From: Bacteroidales bacterium UBA4772
Lineage (GTDB): Bacteria; Bacteroidota; Bacteroidia; Bacteroidales; VadinHA17
DNA: 64,000 bases
Assembly: GCA_002403305.1 (NCBI GenBank)
Contig: DHHM01000023.1
Span: 124,001-188,000 of the forward strand
Reading direction: 5' to 3'
Numbering within the stretch: position 1 is the stretch's first letter; the number at the start of each line of letters is the position of its first letter. The translations under genes and the position numbers were made by a program. Shown here in pieces: positions 16,822 through 25,363 of the stretch. Below the pieces are notes generated by a model. It did not search any database and had not been told where the DNA came from. It saw only the letters and a program-made list of their open reading frames with translations.

Positions 16822-17556
16822 ATGTCATATTCAGTCAGAGTGTTCCCCGCCCGCGAAGCCCTGGCGCAAAGTTTCGCTGCAATGCTGATCAAGGATCTTG
16901 ACAGGATTGAACCCGATCATTACTACACTGTTGCGCTCTCAGGCGGCTCAACACCGGAGTTTATCTTCAAGTATATCTCGGACAACTACGCGGACAGGAT
17001 AAGCTGGGGTAAGATGCTGGTTTTCTGGGGTGATGAGCGATGCGTCGGCCCGGACGACAGTGAGAGCAACTACCGGATGGCGTATGATAGCCTGTTGCAG
17101 AATGTGCCAATCCCCGATGCCAATATTCTCAGGGTCAGGGGAGAGGATGATCCGGATGCAGAAGCCAGGCAGTATTCTGAGCTTGTAAGCTCCATGGTCC
17201 CCTTATTCAACGGGATCCCGCAGTTTGACCTGATGCTTCTGGGTCTCGGAGATGACGGCCACACTGCATCTGTCTTTCCTGACAGACCTGATCTCTTTGC
17301 CACAGCACGTCTCTTCGACGTTGCGGTTCATCCCGGCACCGGCCTCAGGAGGATCACGGCTACGGGAAGGCTTATCAACAACTCATCCAAAGTATATTAT
17401 ATTGTGACAGGCAAGGACAAGGCCTCCATTGTTTCGGAGATTGTGGATAAGAAGCCCGGTTATGAGAGGTATCCCGCATCATGGGTCAAACCGGGTTCGG
17501 GTCAACTGTTGTGGATGCTGGACGGTGAGGCTGCCTCGTTGCTGAAAAAACAATAA
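16822..17556 (+). CDS. pgl: 6-phosphogluconolactonase
   Basis: Hydrolyses 6-phosphogluconolactone to 6-phosphogluconate, the step after Zwf. About 244 residues, the DevB/SOL-type family length. Landmarks: VALSGGSTPEFIF near residue 40, VFWGDERCVGPDDSESNY near 72 and LGLGDDGHTASVFP near 135, where the acid residues and His form the active site. I chose the ATG at 16822; an in-frame TTG at 16810 would add four residues. The gene begins 29 bases after the zwf stop and is clearly its partner. gnd is not present here. Confidence 0.95.
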   Translation: MSYSVRVFPAREALAQSFAAMLIKDLDRIEPDHYYTVALSGGSTPEFIFKYISDNYADRISWGKMLVFWGDERCVGPDDSESNYRMAYDSLLQNVPIPDANILRVRGEDDPDAEARQYSELVSSMVPLFNGIPQFDLMLLGLGDDGHTASVFPDRPDLFATARLFDVAVHPGTGLRRITATGRLINNSSKVYYIVTGKDKASIVSEIVDKKPGYERYPASWVKPGSGQLLWMLDGEAASLLKKQ

Positions 17557-17583
17557 CATTGTCATTTTCATAAACAACTCTAT

Positions 17584-18723
17584 ATGATCGCAGGAATTCT
17601 TAAAGAGACGGGGAAGGAAAACAGGGTCGCACTCCTTCCAGGTGAAGCGGCAGCATTAATAAAGCTCGGGGTTGACATCATGGTTGAGCACGGGGCCGGT
17701 GAGAGAGCATATGCCCCGGACAGTGAATATGAGGCTGCCGGCGCCTCACCTACAGCAAGGAAGGATATCCTCTCCAAAGCAGATCTGCTGCTGAGCATTA
17801 ACCCTCCGGTAGCTGATGATGTCGGTGCCTTCAGGGCCGGGCAGATTCTCTGCACGGTCCTTGACCCGGTTGAGAACAGGGAGTGGCTGGAAAAGATCAG
17901 ACAGAGGGGTGTGACCCTTCTTGCCCTTGACCTTGTGCCCAGGATCACCAGGGCACAGTCGATGGACATACTCTCTTCCATGGCTACGGTCTCAGGTTAC
18001 AAGGCGGTGCTGGAAGCTGCATCCCTGCTGCCGCGGTTCTTCCCGATGTTCATGTCGGCCGCGGGTACCATCAAGCCTGCACGGATACTGATACTGGGTG
18101 CCGGTGTTGCAGGCCTGCAGGCTATTGCCATAGCACGCAAGCTGGGGGCTGTGGTTGAGGTTTTTGATGTGAGGTCAGCTGTGAAGGAGGAGGTGAAAAG
18201 CCTTGGCGGTAAATTTGTCGAGGTTGAAGGAGCTGTTGAAGATGCTGCCGCCGGTGGTTATGCCGTAGAGCAGACGGAAGAATTTAAGCGGCGTCAGCAG
18301 GAGCTCATCCAGCAGCGTGCTGCCGCCGCTGACGTGATCATCGCCACAGCGCAGATACCCGGCAGAAGGGCTCCGGTGCTGATACTTAAAGATACAGTGG
18401 CCAAAATGAAGCCGGGGTCGGTGATTATTGACCTCGCAGCCTCGACAGGAGGCAACTGTGAGCTTACAGAGAACGGTGTTGCCGTTAATGCCAACGGGGT
18501 CACTATAATAGGAAAATCAGACTACCCCTCGGAGATGCCGTCCGATGCCAGCCGGATGTTCGGCAACAACATAATCAATCTCCTCAAAATCATGGTTGAC
18601 AAGGAGGGTAAAATAGTACCGGATATGGGAGACGAGGTCATCTTCGGCACCACGGCAGTGCACGGCGGAGAGTATGTCAGTCCAAGAGTAAAACAGATGC
18701 TTGATATAAAACAAACTGCATAA
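17584..18723 (+). CDS. pntA: NAD(P) transhydrogenase subunit alpha, part 1
   Basis: The NAD(H)-binding domain I of proton-translocating transhydrogenase, 379 residues and soluble, as in organisms where PntA is split. Signature segments are the N-terminal GILKETGKENRVALLP, RITRAQSMD near 120 and the dinucleotide loop ILGAGVAGLQAIAIARKLGA near 173, with a DVRSA strand following. It is followed by the small membrane part (overlap TAATG) and PntB. The enzyme uses the proton gradient to reduce NADP from NADH, complementing the oxidative pentose phosphate genes just upstream. Confidence 0.95.
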   Translation: MIAGILKETGKENRVALLPGEAAALIKLGVDIMVEHGAGERAYAPDSEYEAAGASPTARKDILSKADLLLSINPPVADDVGAFRAGQILCTVLDPVENREWLEKIRQRGVTLLALDLVPRITRAQSMDILSSMATVSGYKAVLEAASLLPRFFPMFMSAAGTIKPARILILGAGVAGLQAIAIARKLGAVVEVFDVRSAVKEEVKSLGGKFVEVEGAVEDAAAGGYAVEQTEEFKRRQQELIQQRAAAADVIIATAQIPGRRAPVLILKDTVAKMKPGSVIIDLAASTGGNCELTENGVAVNANGVTIIGKSDYPSEMPSDASRMFGNNIINLLKIMVDKEGKIVPDMGDEVIFGTTAVHGGEYVSPRVKQMLDIKQTA

Positions 18724-19025
18724 TGGAAGGATTTCTTGAATTTTTTATGGCGAACAGGGGCATCATTTACATGGTGATCCTCTCAATATTCCTGGGCATT
18801 GAGGTTATAAGCCATGTTCCCGCAATACTGCATACCCCCCTGATGTCAGGTGCAAACGCCATCCACGGGGTTGTCATTATCGGAGCAATTATTGTCATGG
18901 GCCATGCGGAGACCACGGGAGCAATGATCCTCGGTTTTCTCGCCGTTGTGCTCGGCACTCTGAACGTTGTTGGCGGTTTCGTCGTCACCGACAGGATGCT
19001 TGAGATGTTTAAAAAGAAAAAATAA
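18723..19025 (+). CDS. pntA2: NAD(P) transhydrogenase subunit alpha, part 2
   Basis: 100-residue membrane protein with three or four hydrophobic spans (GIIYMVILSIFLGIEVISHV, LMSGANAIHGVVIIGAIIVM, MILGFLAVVLGTLNVVGGFV), the second part of a split alpha subunit (domain II). The VPAILHTPLMSGANAIHG and GTLNVVGGFVVTDRML motifs are characteristic. Its ATG overlaps the pntA stop by one base, so the two are translationally coupled. Confidence 0.94.
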   Translation: MEGFLEFFMANRGIIYMVILSIFLGIEVISHVPAILHTPLMSGANAIHGVVIIGAIIVMGHAETTGAMILGFLAVVLGTLNVVGGFVVTDRMLEMFKKKK

Positions 19026-19061
19026 CCCCGAATTATCACAGTCGCTGCAAATAGTCGCACT

Positions 19062-20498
19062 ATGAATGATGTTTTCCAGTTTTCAGCAGGTATCTCTGTG
19101 CTTGAGATTACCTATATCGTTGCCTCTGTCTTTTTCATCCTCGGATTGAAGATGCTCAGTCATCCCCTCACGGCAAGGAGGGGTAATATTATTGCTGCCA
19201 TCGGTATGATTCTGGCAATTGCCGCCACAATACTGTTCCACCAGAAGGATGGGGCACCGATTGGCAATATAGGTTGGATCATCGGTGCCATGATAATCGG
19301 TACCGCCATCGGATGGATCATAGCCGTAAAGGTGAAGATGACGGCGATGCCTCAGCTGGTCTCTTTCTTTAACGGTATGGGAGGCGCTGCCGCAGCCCTC
19401 ATCTCCATGATGGAGTTCCCTCATATCAGCAGCGAGCTTATCGCAAGAACAGGCATGGCCAACGGTCATGTGCTGGCGATACTCCTTGGCCTGGTGATTG
19501 GGTCGGTCTCATGGGCCGGAAGCATGATTGCCTTTGGCAAGCTCGACGGATGGATAGGCGATCTGAGGGTCAAGGCAATGAAATATGTCAACGTTACAAT
19601 TCTGGTTGTTATAATCGCCTTTATTGTTTATATCATGACCCGTGACGTACAGGCCTCCTCGGAGCTGACTCCGCTGATACTGATTCTCTTTGCCGTTGCT
19701 GTCGCCTACGGAGTGCTCTTCGTCATGCCCATCGGCGGCGCTGACATGCCGGTGGTGATATCTCTTCTCAACAGCTTTACCGGAGTAGCTGCAGCCATGG
19801 GCGGATTCCTCTACAACAACCAGGCGATGCTTACCGGCGGGATACTTGTCGGATCGGCAGGAACGATACTCACAATCCTGATGTGCCGCGCCATGAACCG
19901 CTCACTGCTCAATGTCATTGTCGGTGTCTTCGGCGGCGGCGGAGCGGCTGCCGCAACTGAGGGCGGAACCGTTAAGGAGATAACCGTGTCGGACGCCGCC
20001 GTGCTGCTGAGCTATTCAAAGAAGGTGGTGATTGTGCCGGGCTACGGACTGGCAGTGGCACAGGCACAGCATATATGCCATGAGCTGGACAAGCTCCTTG
20101 ATGAGAAAGGGGTGGAGGTGAGGTATGCAATTCACCCTGTCGCAGGCCGCATGCCCGGCCATATGAATGTGCTGATGGCTGAGGCCGATGTTCCCTATGA
20201 ACAGCTGGTAGAGAGCGACGAGGTCAATCCAGACCTTCCAAATACCGACGTGATTGTGGTCATCGGCGCCAATGACGTTGTCAACCCGGCAGCCGAGGAT
20301 GATCCCTCGAGCCCGATATACGGAATGCCCATTGTGAAGGCACGTGATGCCAAAAACATCATCGTCATGAAGCGCGGGATGGGCAAGGGCTACGCTGCCA
20401 TAGCGAATATGCTCTTCTACAACGATAAGACACGCATGCTCTTCGGAGACGCCAAAAGCACATTGCAGGCACTGGTCACGGAGGTTAAGGCATTGTAG
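19062..20498 (+). CDS. pntB: NAD(P) transhydrogenase subunit beta
   Basis: 478 residues: an N-terminal membrane part (domain II) with about eight to nine spans and a C-terminal NADP(H)-binding domain III. Landmarks are FFNGMGGAAAALISMMEF near 103, NSFTGVAAAMGGFLYNN near 238, VPGYGLAVAQAQH near 326 and HPVAGRMPGHMNVLMAEA near 362. The loop IVMKRGMGKGYAAIAN closes the NADP site. Together with the two alpha parts it forms the full pump. Transcription ends in the inverted heptad repeat region, whose left arm begins at the third base of the stop codon. Confidence 0.96.
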   Translation: MNDVFQFSAGISVLEITYIVASVFFILGLKMLSHPLTARRGNIIAAIGMILAIAATILFHQKDGAPIGNIGWIIGAMIIGTAIGWIIAVKVKMTAMPQLVSFFNGMGGAAAALISMMEFPHISSELIARTGMANGHVLAILLGLVIGSVSWAGSMIAFGKLDGWIGDLRVKAMKYVNVTILVVIIAFIVYIMTRDVQASSELTPLILILFAVAVAYGVLFVMPIGGADMPVVISLLNSFTGVAAAMGGFLYNNQAMLTGGILVGSAGTILTILMCRAMNRSLLNVIVGVFGGGGAAAATEGGTVKEITVSDAAVLLSYSKKVVIVPGYGLAVAQAQHICHELDKLLDEKGVEVRYAIHPVAGRMPGHMNVLMAEADVPYEQLVESDEVNPDLPNTDVIVVIGANDVVNPAAEDDPSSPIYGMPIVKARDAKNIIVMKRGMGKGYAAIANMLFYNDKTRMLFGDAKSTLQALVTEVKAL

Positions 20499-20518
20499 AT
20501 TTGCGATTTGGGATTTGC
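20498..20518 (+). repeat. left arm of an inverted 7-base tandem repeat
   Basis: Three consecutive seven-base units (GATTTGC, GATTTGG, GATTTGC) starting on the last base of the pntB stop codon; degenerate units continue to about 20535. The 21 bases are the exact reverse complement of 20713-20733, so the two arms could pair across about 195 bases. Confidence 0.75.
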
Positions 20519-20691
20519 AATTGACGATTTGATTTGACTGCCGACTGCTGTCTGCAATACTTTAAGGCTTGCAGCCTGTCTTACGATACCTGAAGACCCG
20601 GATGTGCTTCACGAGTGTCTGACCTCGGTTTGCAGTCAGTATTCGTTTGATTTTTTTCATTACAAAAATATCTGACCCCAATTCGAAATTC

Positions 20692-20745
20692 GCAAATCGC
20701 AAATCGCAATTCGCAAATCCCAAATCGCAAATCGCAAATCGCAAG
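20692..20745 (+). repeat. right arm of an inverted 7-base tandem repeat
   Basis: Seven tandem units plus a partial one: GCAAATC, GCAAATC, GCAATTC, GCAAATC, CCAAATC, GCAAATC, GCAAATC, GCAAG. It ends nine bases before the end of the convergent amidotransferase-like gene. With the left arm it frames a 195-base segment containing a 32-codon minus-strand frame (20562-20660) that I do not credit as a gene. The arms may act as a transcription end for both flanking genes. Confidence 0.75.
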
Positions 20746-20753
20746 TGGGCTGA

Positions 20754-21860
20754 CTATCTCGCCAGTTCCATAATGACGTCAGTTATGTGCCCCCAGTATT
20801 TCCTGTGAAAATTCAGACTCTTTTTGCCCAGCATTGAATGATATGTCTGTGGCTCGTCTTCCGGGGCGAATTTAACCTTTGCCCGGTCTTCATACAGGGC
20901 TGATACTTCAGGGTGGAACTGGACGGTAAAGACATTCTGATACCTGACATGGGCTATCCCTTCAACCACCTTGCCATCCATTGAAAGGGCAGTAATATCA
21001 AAACAGACAGCCACATTCTTTACTGACTGGTGGTGATGGCTGTAAACAAGTGGTTGCATGTTTCGCGATACCTTAACCGTTTTCCCGAAGAATCCGTGGT
21101 CAGTGAACCTTACCGGATGAATGCTGCTGCTCATGTAGCCCGGGCCTTCCTTGACTTTCTGCCAGTAGTTGCGGTGCTGGTTGGCACGGTCGATCAGGAC
21201 ATGAGTCTCCGGCCTGTAGCTTTCGTATATCTGTGCCGGGATATCCTGGCAGAGAGTGCCTCCTGCAGCTACGTTCATGGTCTGCATTCCGAGACAGAAG
21301 CCTGTTACCAGGTAGTCGGGTTTCTCAGTGAGCAACGGGGTGAAGGTTGTATTCCGTGTGCTTCCCAGAAGATGAAACAGAAAAGTTACCTCAAAAAAAT
21401 GTCTTCCCGGATCGCTGGTCTCGGAATACCAGTTTTCCTCACCGTAGACTGACGGAGGAATGTCCTCCCCTCCAAAGAAAAAGACTCCGATGGAGTTTTT
21501 GAAAATCAGACGGAGGTCGTCACTGCATGGGTTCTCCCTGTAAATAAGATCCTCGGTCAGTGGTCCCTTGACCTCGTGAAGGTGGTAATTCTTTATTCCA
21601 ACGGAATCAATATACTTTACCGACTTGGAAAAATCATACTTCTGACTCGAGTGATAAACGCCAACAAAGTCTATCATGTCGGTATTAATATCAAGCTGGC
21701 CGTTTTTTACAAGGAAATCGACAACCTCAATGTTCCCGACGGTCGGGTTGACAAGGATGACATAATCCTTCTCCCTGCTGAAATTCTCACGAAAGAAATC
21801 CTGTGCTGAAATCTGCACACCCAGAAAGACAATCGCCAGAATCAGAAAAGCCTTTTTCAT
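20754..21860 (-). CDS. exported class I glutamine-amidotransferase-like protein
   Basis: 368 residues from the ATG at 21860, which gives a clean signal peptide (MKKAFLILAIVFLGVQISAQ, cleavage after Ala); an upstream in-frame start would add 15 residues before the signal. The mature part is a class I GATase/peptidase C26-like fold: FFFGGEDIPP near 127, nucleophile elbow GFCLGMQTMNVAAGG with Cys189, and VQFHPE with His316 and Glu318 completing the triad. Such domains are normally cytoplasmic (glutaminase or gamma-glutamyl hydrolase). Export suggests a gamma-glutamyl peptide or cell-wall substrate. It starts 31 bases after the racemase-like lipoprotein gene, so the two are one unit. Confidence 0.85.
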   Translation of the reverse strand: MKKAFLILAIVFLGVQISAQDFFRENFSREKDYVILVNPTVGNIEVVDFLVKNGQLDINTDMIDFVGVYHSSQKYDFSKSVKYIDSVGIKNYHLHEVKGPLTEDLIYRENPCSDDLRLIFKNSIGVFFFGGEDIPPSVYGEENWYSETSDPGRHFFEVTFLFHLLGSTRNTTFTPLLTEKPDYLVTGFCLGMQTMNVAAGGTLCQDIPAQIYESYRPETHVLIDRANQHRNYWQKVKEGPGYMSSSIHPVRFTDHGFFGKTVKVSRNMQPLVYSHHHQSVKNVAVCFDITALSMDGKVVEGIAHVRYQNVFTVQFHPEVSALYEDRAKVKFAPEDEPQTYHSMLGKKSLNFHRKYWGHITDVIMELAR

Positions 21861-21891
21861 GATGCAAATGTTTATGCGGTAAATGTAAATC

Positions 21892-23367
21892 TTATTGCGA
21901 TACAATACGCTCGTTTGATTCCAGATATTCAGTCATGACATTTTCATGGTTGAATGATACCATCATGTGATATACTTCCGGGATCTGTTGCGACAACCGG
22001 ATGAGGATTTCGGCAGGGATGGAAGTGTGGCTGAAGGGAACTGCCTTGACATATTCCTGCAGATCATCTGCCTTGCGGCCGTACTTGTAATCATAAGTAA
22101 ATGAACCGTCGTCGCGCAGTTCCACCTTCCTGTTGAGAACGTTCGGAACGCTTACAAAGAATTCGCTTGCACTCAATCCGGTGTTGTTCAGTAAGTTTTT
22201 GTCGGCCAGGTGAGCATAAAGCTGCTCTGCGACTACCGAGGCCGGGTTGACCAGGATCAGGTCCTCCGCTATCAGTGATCGGTAAATATATACACCGTTT
22301 TCCTGGTAGTTCCTAAGGCGTTCAAACTCCTTCCTGAAAGTCTCAATGAAAAAGGGATAATGGGTGCACGCCAGCACTACTGAGTTAAGAGTCAGGGCTT
22401 CCGGGGTGTTCCTGATTTTTTCCATCAGGCTCACAACATGGAAGGCGATATAGTTTTCAACCGAGTTGATCTGAATGTTTTCCGGAGCTGCAGTGTCACC
22501 TTCAAAGAGCATCGCGCTGTTTTCAAGGTCAAAATCATAACGGTTCCATAGCCGGAGGTCTATCTTCATCTCTCCTGTGCAGGTATCTGAAGGACCCCTG
22601 TAACCCGTTCGGGGTGCTGTGGCCTTCCTGTCAATAGCCTCCGCACTCTCGTCTATGGCCTCTGCAATGCCTATGCCTGCCTGCTGGAATACCTGTATCT
22701 CCTCTTCTTGCCCGTCAGCTTTGTTAACCTTACTTATGCTCCTGGGATAGGCTCCTGACCTTACCGTTCCGTCAGTAGCCATTACAGCTATTGTGCCGTT
22801 CTCTCCCGGAGAGAAATTTCCGAAAGCACCCAGGGCACCCGCTTCCACCACCCCAATGACGCCGATATCGGAGCCGGCCTCTGAAAGAAAGTGCCTGACG
22901 GTGTCGAGGGCATAGGCGGTTGCCGTGTTGCATGCAATAACTATGGCCTTTACAGGACTCTTGTCAGTCTCATATTTGCGCGCACCGGCTGAGCGGTAGT
23001 ATTTATTGCCGAGGAGGAACTGAACATCTTTCATGACATGTTCAATGAGTAGCGGAGTGTTGCCCTCGAGGGCATAGCTTCCGTAGGGCATGTTGGCAAG
23101 ATCGCCGTAGTATATATAAGATTCCTTTGCAAGCTCCTCATGGTTGATGATATCTGCAAGAACCGACAGTCCTCCGGTTCCGGAGTCGAAGACTCCTATT
23201 GGCAGTGAACTGTTGGCTGATGGATAATTTTTGAAGTCGATATAATAGAAACTGCGCGGGTGATTAATTATGGCATCCCCGATTCCGCCGGGTTTGTCAC
23301 AGGAGATGAGGATCAGCGTTAAAAGGGCAACCGAAATGATACTTCTGATAGAGAGATGGTTTTCCAT
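21892..23367 (-). CDS. lipoprotein related to glutamate racemase
   Basis: 491 residues with a lipobox (LILISC, Cys23). The mature protein has all MurI landmarks: IGVFDSGTGGLSVL near 57, first catalytic Cys146 in VIACNTATAYAL and second Cys334 in VVLACTHYPFF. Between them lies an insert of about 110 residues not found in MurI, and the C-terminus is also extended. MurI makes D-glutamate for peptidoglycan in the cytoplasm at about 260 residues. A lipid-anchored, external version with both Cys retained could act on envelope D-amino acids or peptides. Real racemase activity is unproven. Co-transcribed with the exported amidotransferase-like gene. Confidence 0.88.
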   Translation of the reverse strand: MENHLSIRSIISVALLTLILISCDKPGGIGDAIINHPRSFYYIDFKNYPSANSSLPIGVFDSGTGGLSVLADIINHEELAKESYIYYGDLANMPYGSYALEGNTPLLIEHVMKDVQFLLGNKYYRSAGARKYETDKSPVKAIVIACNTATAYALDTVRHFLSEAGSDIGVIGVVEAGALGAFGNFSPGENGTIAVMATDGTVRSGAYPRSISKVNKADGQEEEIQVFQQAGIGIAEAIDESAEAIDRKATAPRTGYRGPSDTCTGEMKIDLRLWNRYDFDLENSAMLFEGDTAAPENIQINSVENYIAFHVVSLMEKIRNTPEALTLNSVVLACTHYPFFIETFRKEFERLRNYQENGVYIYRSLIAEDLILVNPASVVAEQLYAHLADKNLLNNTGLSASEFFVSVPNVLNRKVELRDDGSFTYDYKYGRKADDLQEYVKAVPFSHTSIPAEILIRLSQQIPEVYHMMVSFNHENVMTEYLESNERIVSQ

Positions 23368-23513
23368 GTCCGGCAGGTTAGGGGTGGATTATGTTCCATA
23401 AATATAACATGTCAGCCGTAATTTGCAATGTCTGATGCTGTGCAACATCTATCCGGTTTTGGTGGTTCGTTATGATTTTTTTCGATGGATAGACCCTGAT
23501 ATTAAAAAAACAC

Positions 23514-23540
23514 TACTTTTGTTTCGTCGTTTCCCGAAAT
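23514..23540 (+). promoter_or_regulatory. arsR promoter box and ArsR-type operator 1
   Basis: The -7 box TACTTTTG (23514-23521) is overlapped at its last base by the palindrome GTTTCGTCGTTTCCCGAAAT (23521-23540), one of four copies in the window. It covers the expected transcription start and ends three bases before the arsR ATG, a position suited to autorepression. Confidence 0.7.
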
Positions 23541-23543
23541 GAA

Positions 23544-23861
23544 ATGGAAGCCAGGCAGGCCAGGAAAAAATATTATTCAGATGATCAGGAGAAGCTGGCG
23601 AGGTATGCCAAGGCACTCTCTCACCCGGTCAGGGTATTCGTAATGGATTTTCTGGCAAACAATCTCGACAAATGCTGTTACAGCGGTGATATGGCAGAGG
23701 AACTGCCCATAGCCCGCTCAACCCTGTCAGAACATCTTAAGGAGCTGAAGAAGGCGGGGCTGATACAGGGAGAAATCAATCCTCCCTATATTAAATACTG
23801 CATCAACAGAGAGAATTGGGACGAGGCGAAATTGTTACTGAATAAATTTTTCAAGCGATAA
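23544..23861 (+). CDS. arsR: ArsR-family metalloregulator
   Basis: 105-residue winged-helix repressor. The ALSHPVRVFVMDFLA segment and the recognition region IARSTLSEHLKELKKAGLI are typical of ArsR/SmtB proteins. Adjacent Cys44-Cys45 (DKCCYSGD) lie just before the recognition helices, near where arsenite-sensing Cys occur in ArsR proteins. It should bind palindromic operators as a dimer and release DNA on As(III) or a related metalloid. Four matching palindromes are found at 23521, 23877, 25326 and 35494. It stands first in the island, and its own promoter overlaps a copy. Confidence 0.9.
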   Translation: MEARQARKKYYSDDQEKLARYAKALSHPVRVFVMDFLANNLDKCCYSGDMAEELPIARSTLSEHLKELKKAGLIQGEINPPYIKYCINRENWDEAKLLLNKFFKR

Positions 23862-23876
23862 AAAATTTAATATGAT

Positions 23877-23896
23877 ATTTCGACGTTTTACGAAAT
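23877..23896 (+). promoter_or_regulatory. ArsR-type operator 2
   Basis: ATTTCGACGTTTTACGAAAT, a 20-bp imperfect palindrome matching ATTTCG-N8-CGAAAT, in the gap after arsR and 18 bases before the thioredoxin-like gene. It is expected to control the thioredoxin-like/arsF/arsG unit separately from arsR. Confidence 0.7.
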
Positions 23897-23914
23897 GAAA
23901 GGAGAATAAGAGAT

Positions 23915-24148
23915 ATGGAGATTAAAATTCTGGGCCCGGGGTGCCCCAAATGCAAAACCCTTGAGAAACTGACACGTGAGGTTGTGGAGCAGAATGGAAT
24001 TGAAGCCACTGTTTCAAAAGTTGAGGATATCGTGGCCATAATGAACTACGGTGTGATGACGACCCCGGCCCTTGTGGTCAATGAGAAGGTTGTTCTGAAG
24101 GGAAGGCTGCCTTCAGCTGATGAGCTTAAAAAGTTATTAATCAACTAA
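23915..24148 (+). CDS. small thioredoxin-like redox protein (CPKC)
   Basis: 77 residues, the length of the redox-active-disulfide family seen in archaea and anaerobes (MTH895/TM0996 type). The active site GPGCPKCKTLEK holds the CxxC pair near residues 10-13; the cis-Pro loop is MTTPALVVN near 51. A gene of this type accompanies ArsF and ArsG in many arsenic clusters and could supply electrons. It begins 18 bases after ArsR-type operator 2, has a good ribosome-binding site (AAAGGAGAA), and is followed 14 bases later by the ArsF-like gene. A broken second copy lies at 26719. Confidence 0.88.
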   Translation: MEIKILGPGCPKCKTLEKLTREVVEQNGIEATVSKVEDIVAIMNYGVMTTPALVVNEKVVLKGRLPSADELKKLLIN

Positions 24149-24162
24149 ATAATGATAGACCG

Positions 24163-24603
24163 ATGAGGAAGATAATCTGGATTTCAGTAATTGTTGTTGC
24201 TCTGGCTGCCTTTCTGGCATTCAGGCCTGGCATCAAAGCTGATGTTGCTTCTGACACAACTGCAATCGCGGCTGATAAGGTGGAGGTATATTATTTTCAC
24301 TTTTCGCGCAGGTGTGTTACATGCATTGCAGTTGAAAACAAAGCTCAGGAAGCTATAGTTGCTCTCTATCCTGACGAATACAGTAAAGGAACAATCACAT
24401 TCGCTTCGGTAAATCTTGAGGATGAGAAGAGTAAGCCGCTCGCTGAAAAGGCAAAAGTCACAGGGCAGGCACTGGTGATCATGAGCGGTGATTTCAGGAA
24501 GGATCTTACAGCTGAAGGTTTCATGTATGCCAATAATAACTTCGGGAAGTTTAAGGCTGAGATCAAAAAAACAATTGATCCACTCGTGAGGGAGATAAAA
24601 TAA
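24163..24603 (+). CDS. ArsF-like membrane-anchored thioredoxin-fold protein
   Basis: 146 residues with an N-terminal membrane anchor or signal (IIWISVIVVALAAFLAF) and a periplasmic domain with a CVTC motif (RRCVTCIAVENKAQEAIVALY, near residues 47-50). I recognise it as the family named after ArsF of the arsEFG operon, where ArsE and ArsF were linked to reduction of nitroaromatic arsenicals. The fold looks thioredoxin-like with a CxxC, which makes direct electron transfer plausible. It is between the thioredoxin-like gene and the ArsG-like permease, all closely spaced. The enzymatic role is inferred. Confidence 0.8.
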   Translation: MRKIIWISVIVVALAAFLAFRPGIKADVASDTTAIAADKVEVYYFHFSRRCVTCIAVENKAQEAIVALYPDEYSKGTITFASVNLEDEKSKPLAEKAKVTGQALVIMSGDFRKDLTAEGFMYANNNFGKFKAEIKKTIDPLVREIK

Positions 24604-24606
24604 TCA

Positions 24607-25308
24607 ATGGAGCTTCTGCAGCGAATACTTGAGAATTCGCAGTACGCATTTATAACAGCGGCCATTCTGGGGCTGATGACCGCCATCAGCCCCTGCCCGC
24701 TGGCAACGAATATTTCGGCAATAGGTTTTATCAGCCGTGATCTTACTGACCGGAGAAGGGTATTTCTCAACGGGCTTGTTTATACTCTGGGAAGGGCAAT
24801 CACCTATGTGGGTTTAGCCCTGATCATTTTCTTCGGCGCCAGCCAGATGGATATCTCCGGCTGGTTCCAGAAATGGGGAGAAAAACTGCTGGGTCCGGTT
24901 CTGATCCTGATAGGTCTCTTCATGCTCGACTTTATCAAATTCAAGCTTCCGGGCGTCATGGGATCGATCACGGAGAAGATAGGGGAGAGGGGCAGGAAGA
25001 GTTATCTGAATACCCTTTTGCTGGGAATTCTGTTTGCCATGGCATTCTGCCCATACAGCGGAGTTTTATACTTCGTAATGCTGATACCTATGACTGTGGC
25101 CAGTGCTGACGGACTCTATCTGCCCCTGATTTTTGCCATCGCCACCGGAATTCCTGTAATCATTTTTGCATGGTTGCTGGCTTATGCGGTAAGCAATGTT
25201 GGAAAGATGTACAGCCGGATCAAGACCTTCGAGATCTGGTTCAGGAGGGTGGTTGCCGGACTGTTCATCGGAGTGGGGATATACTATATTATAATAGCCA
25301 TATTTTAA
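24607..25308 (+). CDS. ArsG-like efflux permease (CcdA/DsbD-type membrane protein)
   Basis: 233 residues with about six membrane spans. Two Cys in hydrophobic segments (TAISPCPLATNIS near residue 27 and MAFCPYSGVLYF near 143) have the spacing and the Pro neighbours of the CcdA/DsbD electron-transfer family. The same fold is used by ArsG, the proposed permease of trivalent aromatic arsenicals. Because the two upstream genes encode CxxC proteins, an alternative is that it moves reducing power across the membrane rather than exporting arsenic. It starts three bases after the ArsF-like stop, so translation is coupled. Confidence 0.82.
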   Translation: MELLQRILENSQYAFITAAILGLMTAISPCPLATNISAIGFISRDLTDRRRVFLNGLVYTLGRAITYVGLALIIFFGASQMDISGWFQKWGEKLLGPVLILIGLFMLDFIKFKLPGVMGSITEKIGERGRKSYLNTLLLGILFAMAFCPYSGVLYFVMLIPMTVASADGLYLPLIFAIATGIPVIIFAWLLAYAVSNVGKMYSRIKTFEIWFRRVVAGLFIGVGIYYIIIAIF

Positions 25309-25325
25309 AAAAAAATTATATATGC

Positions 25326-25345
25326 ATTTCGGGTTTTCACGAAAT
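25326..25345 (+). promoter_or_regulatory. ArsR-type operator 3
   Basis: ATTTCGGGTTTTCACGAAAT, same consensus as the other copies, in the 55-base gap before the permease gene and 18 bases before its ATG. The distance equals that of operator 2 to its gene, which suggests the same promoter arrangement. Confidence 0.7.
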
Positions 25346-25363
25346 GATAATCTTTAGCTTAAA

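Noticed and set aside
20562..20744. 60-codon minus-strand frame, or 32 codons from 20660
   Set aside because: Its first half is the heptad repeat itself, and the remaining 32 codons have no recognisable domain or ribosome-binding site.
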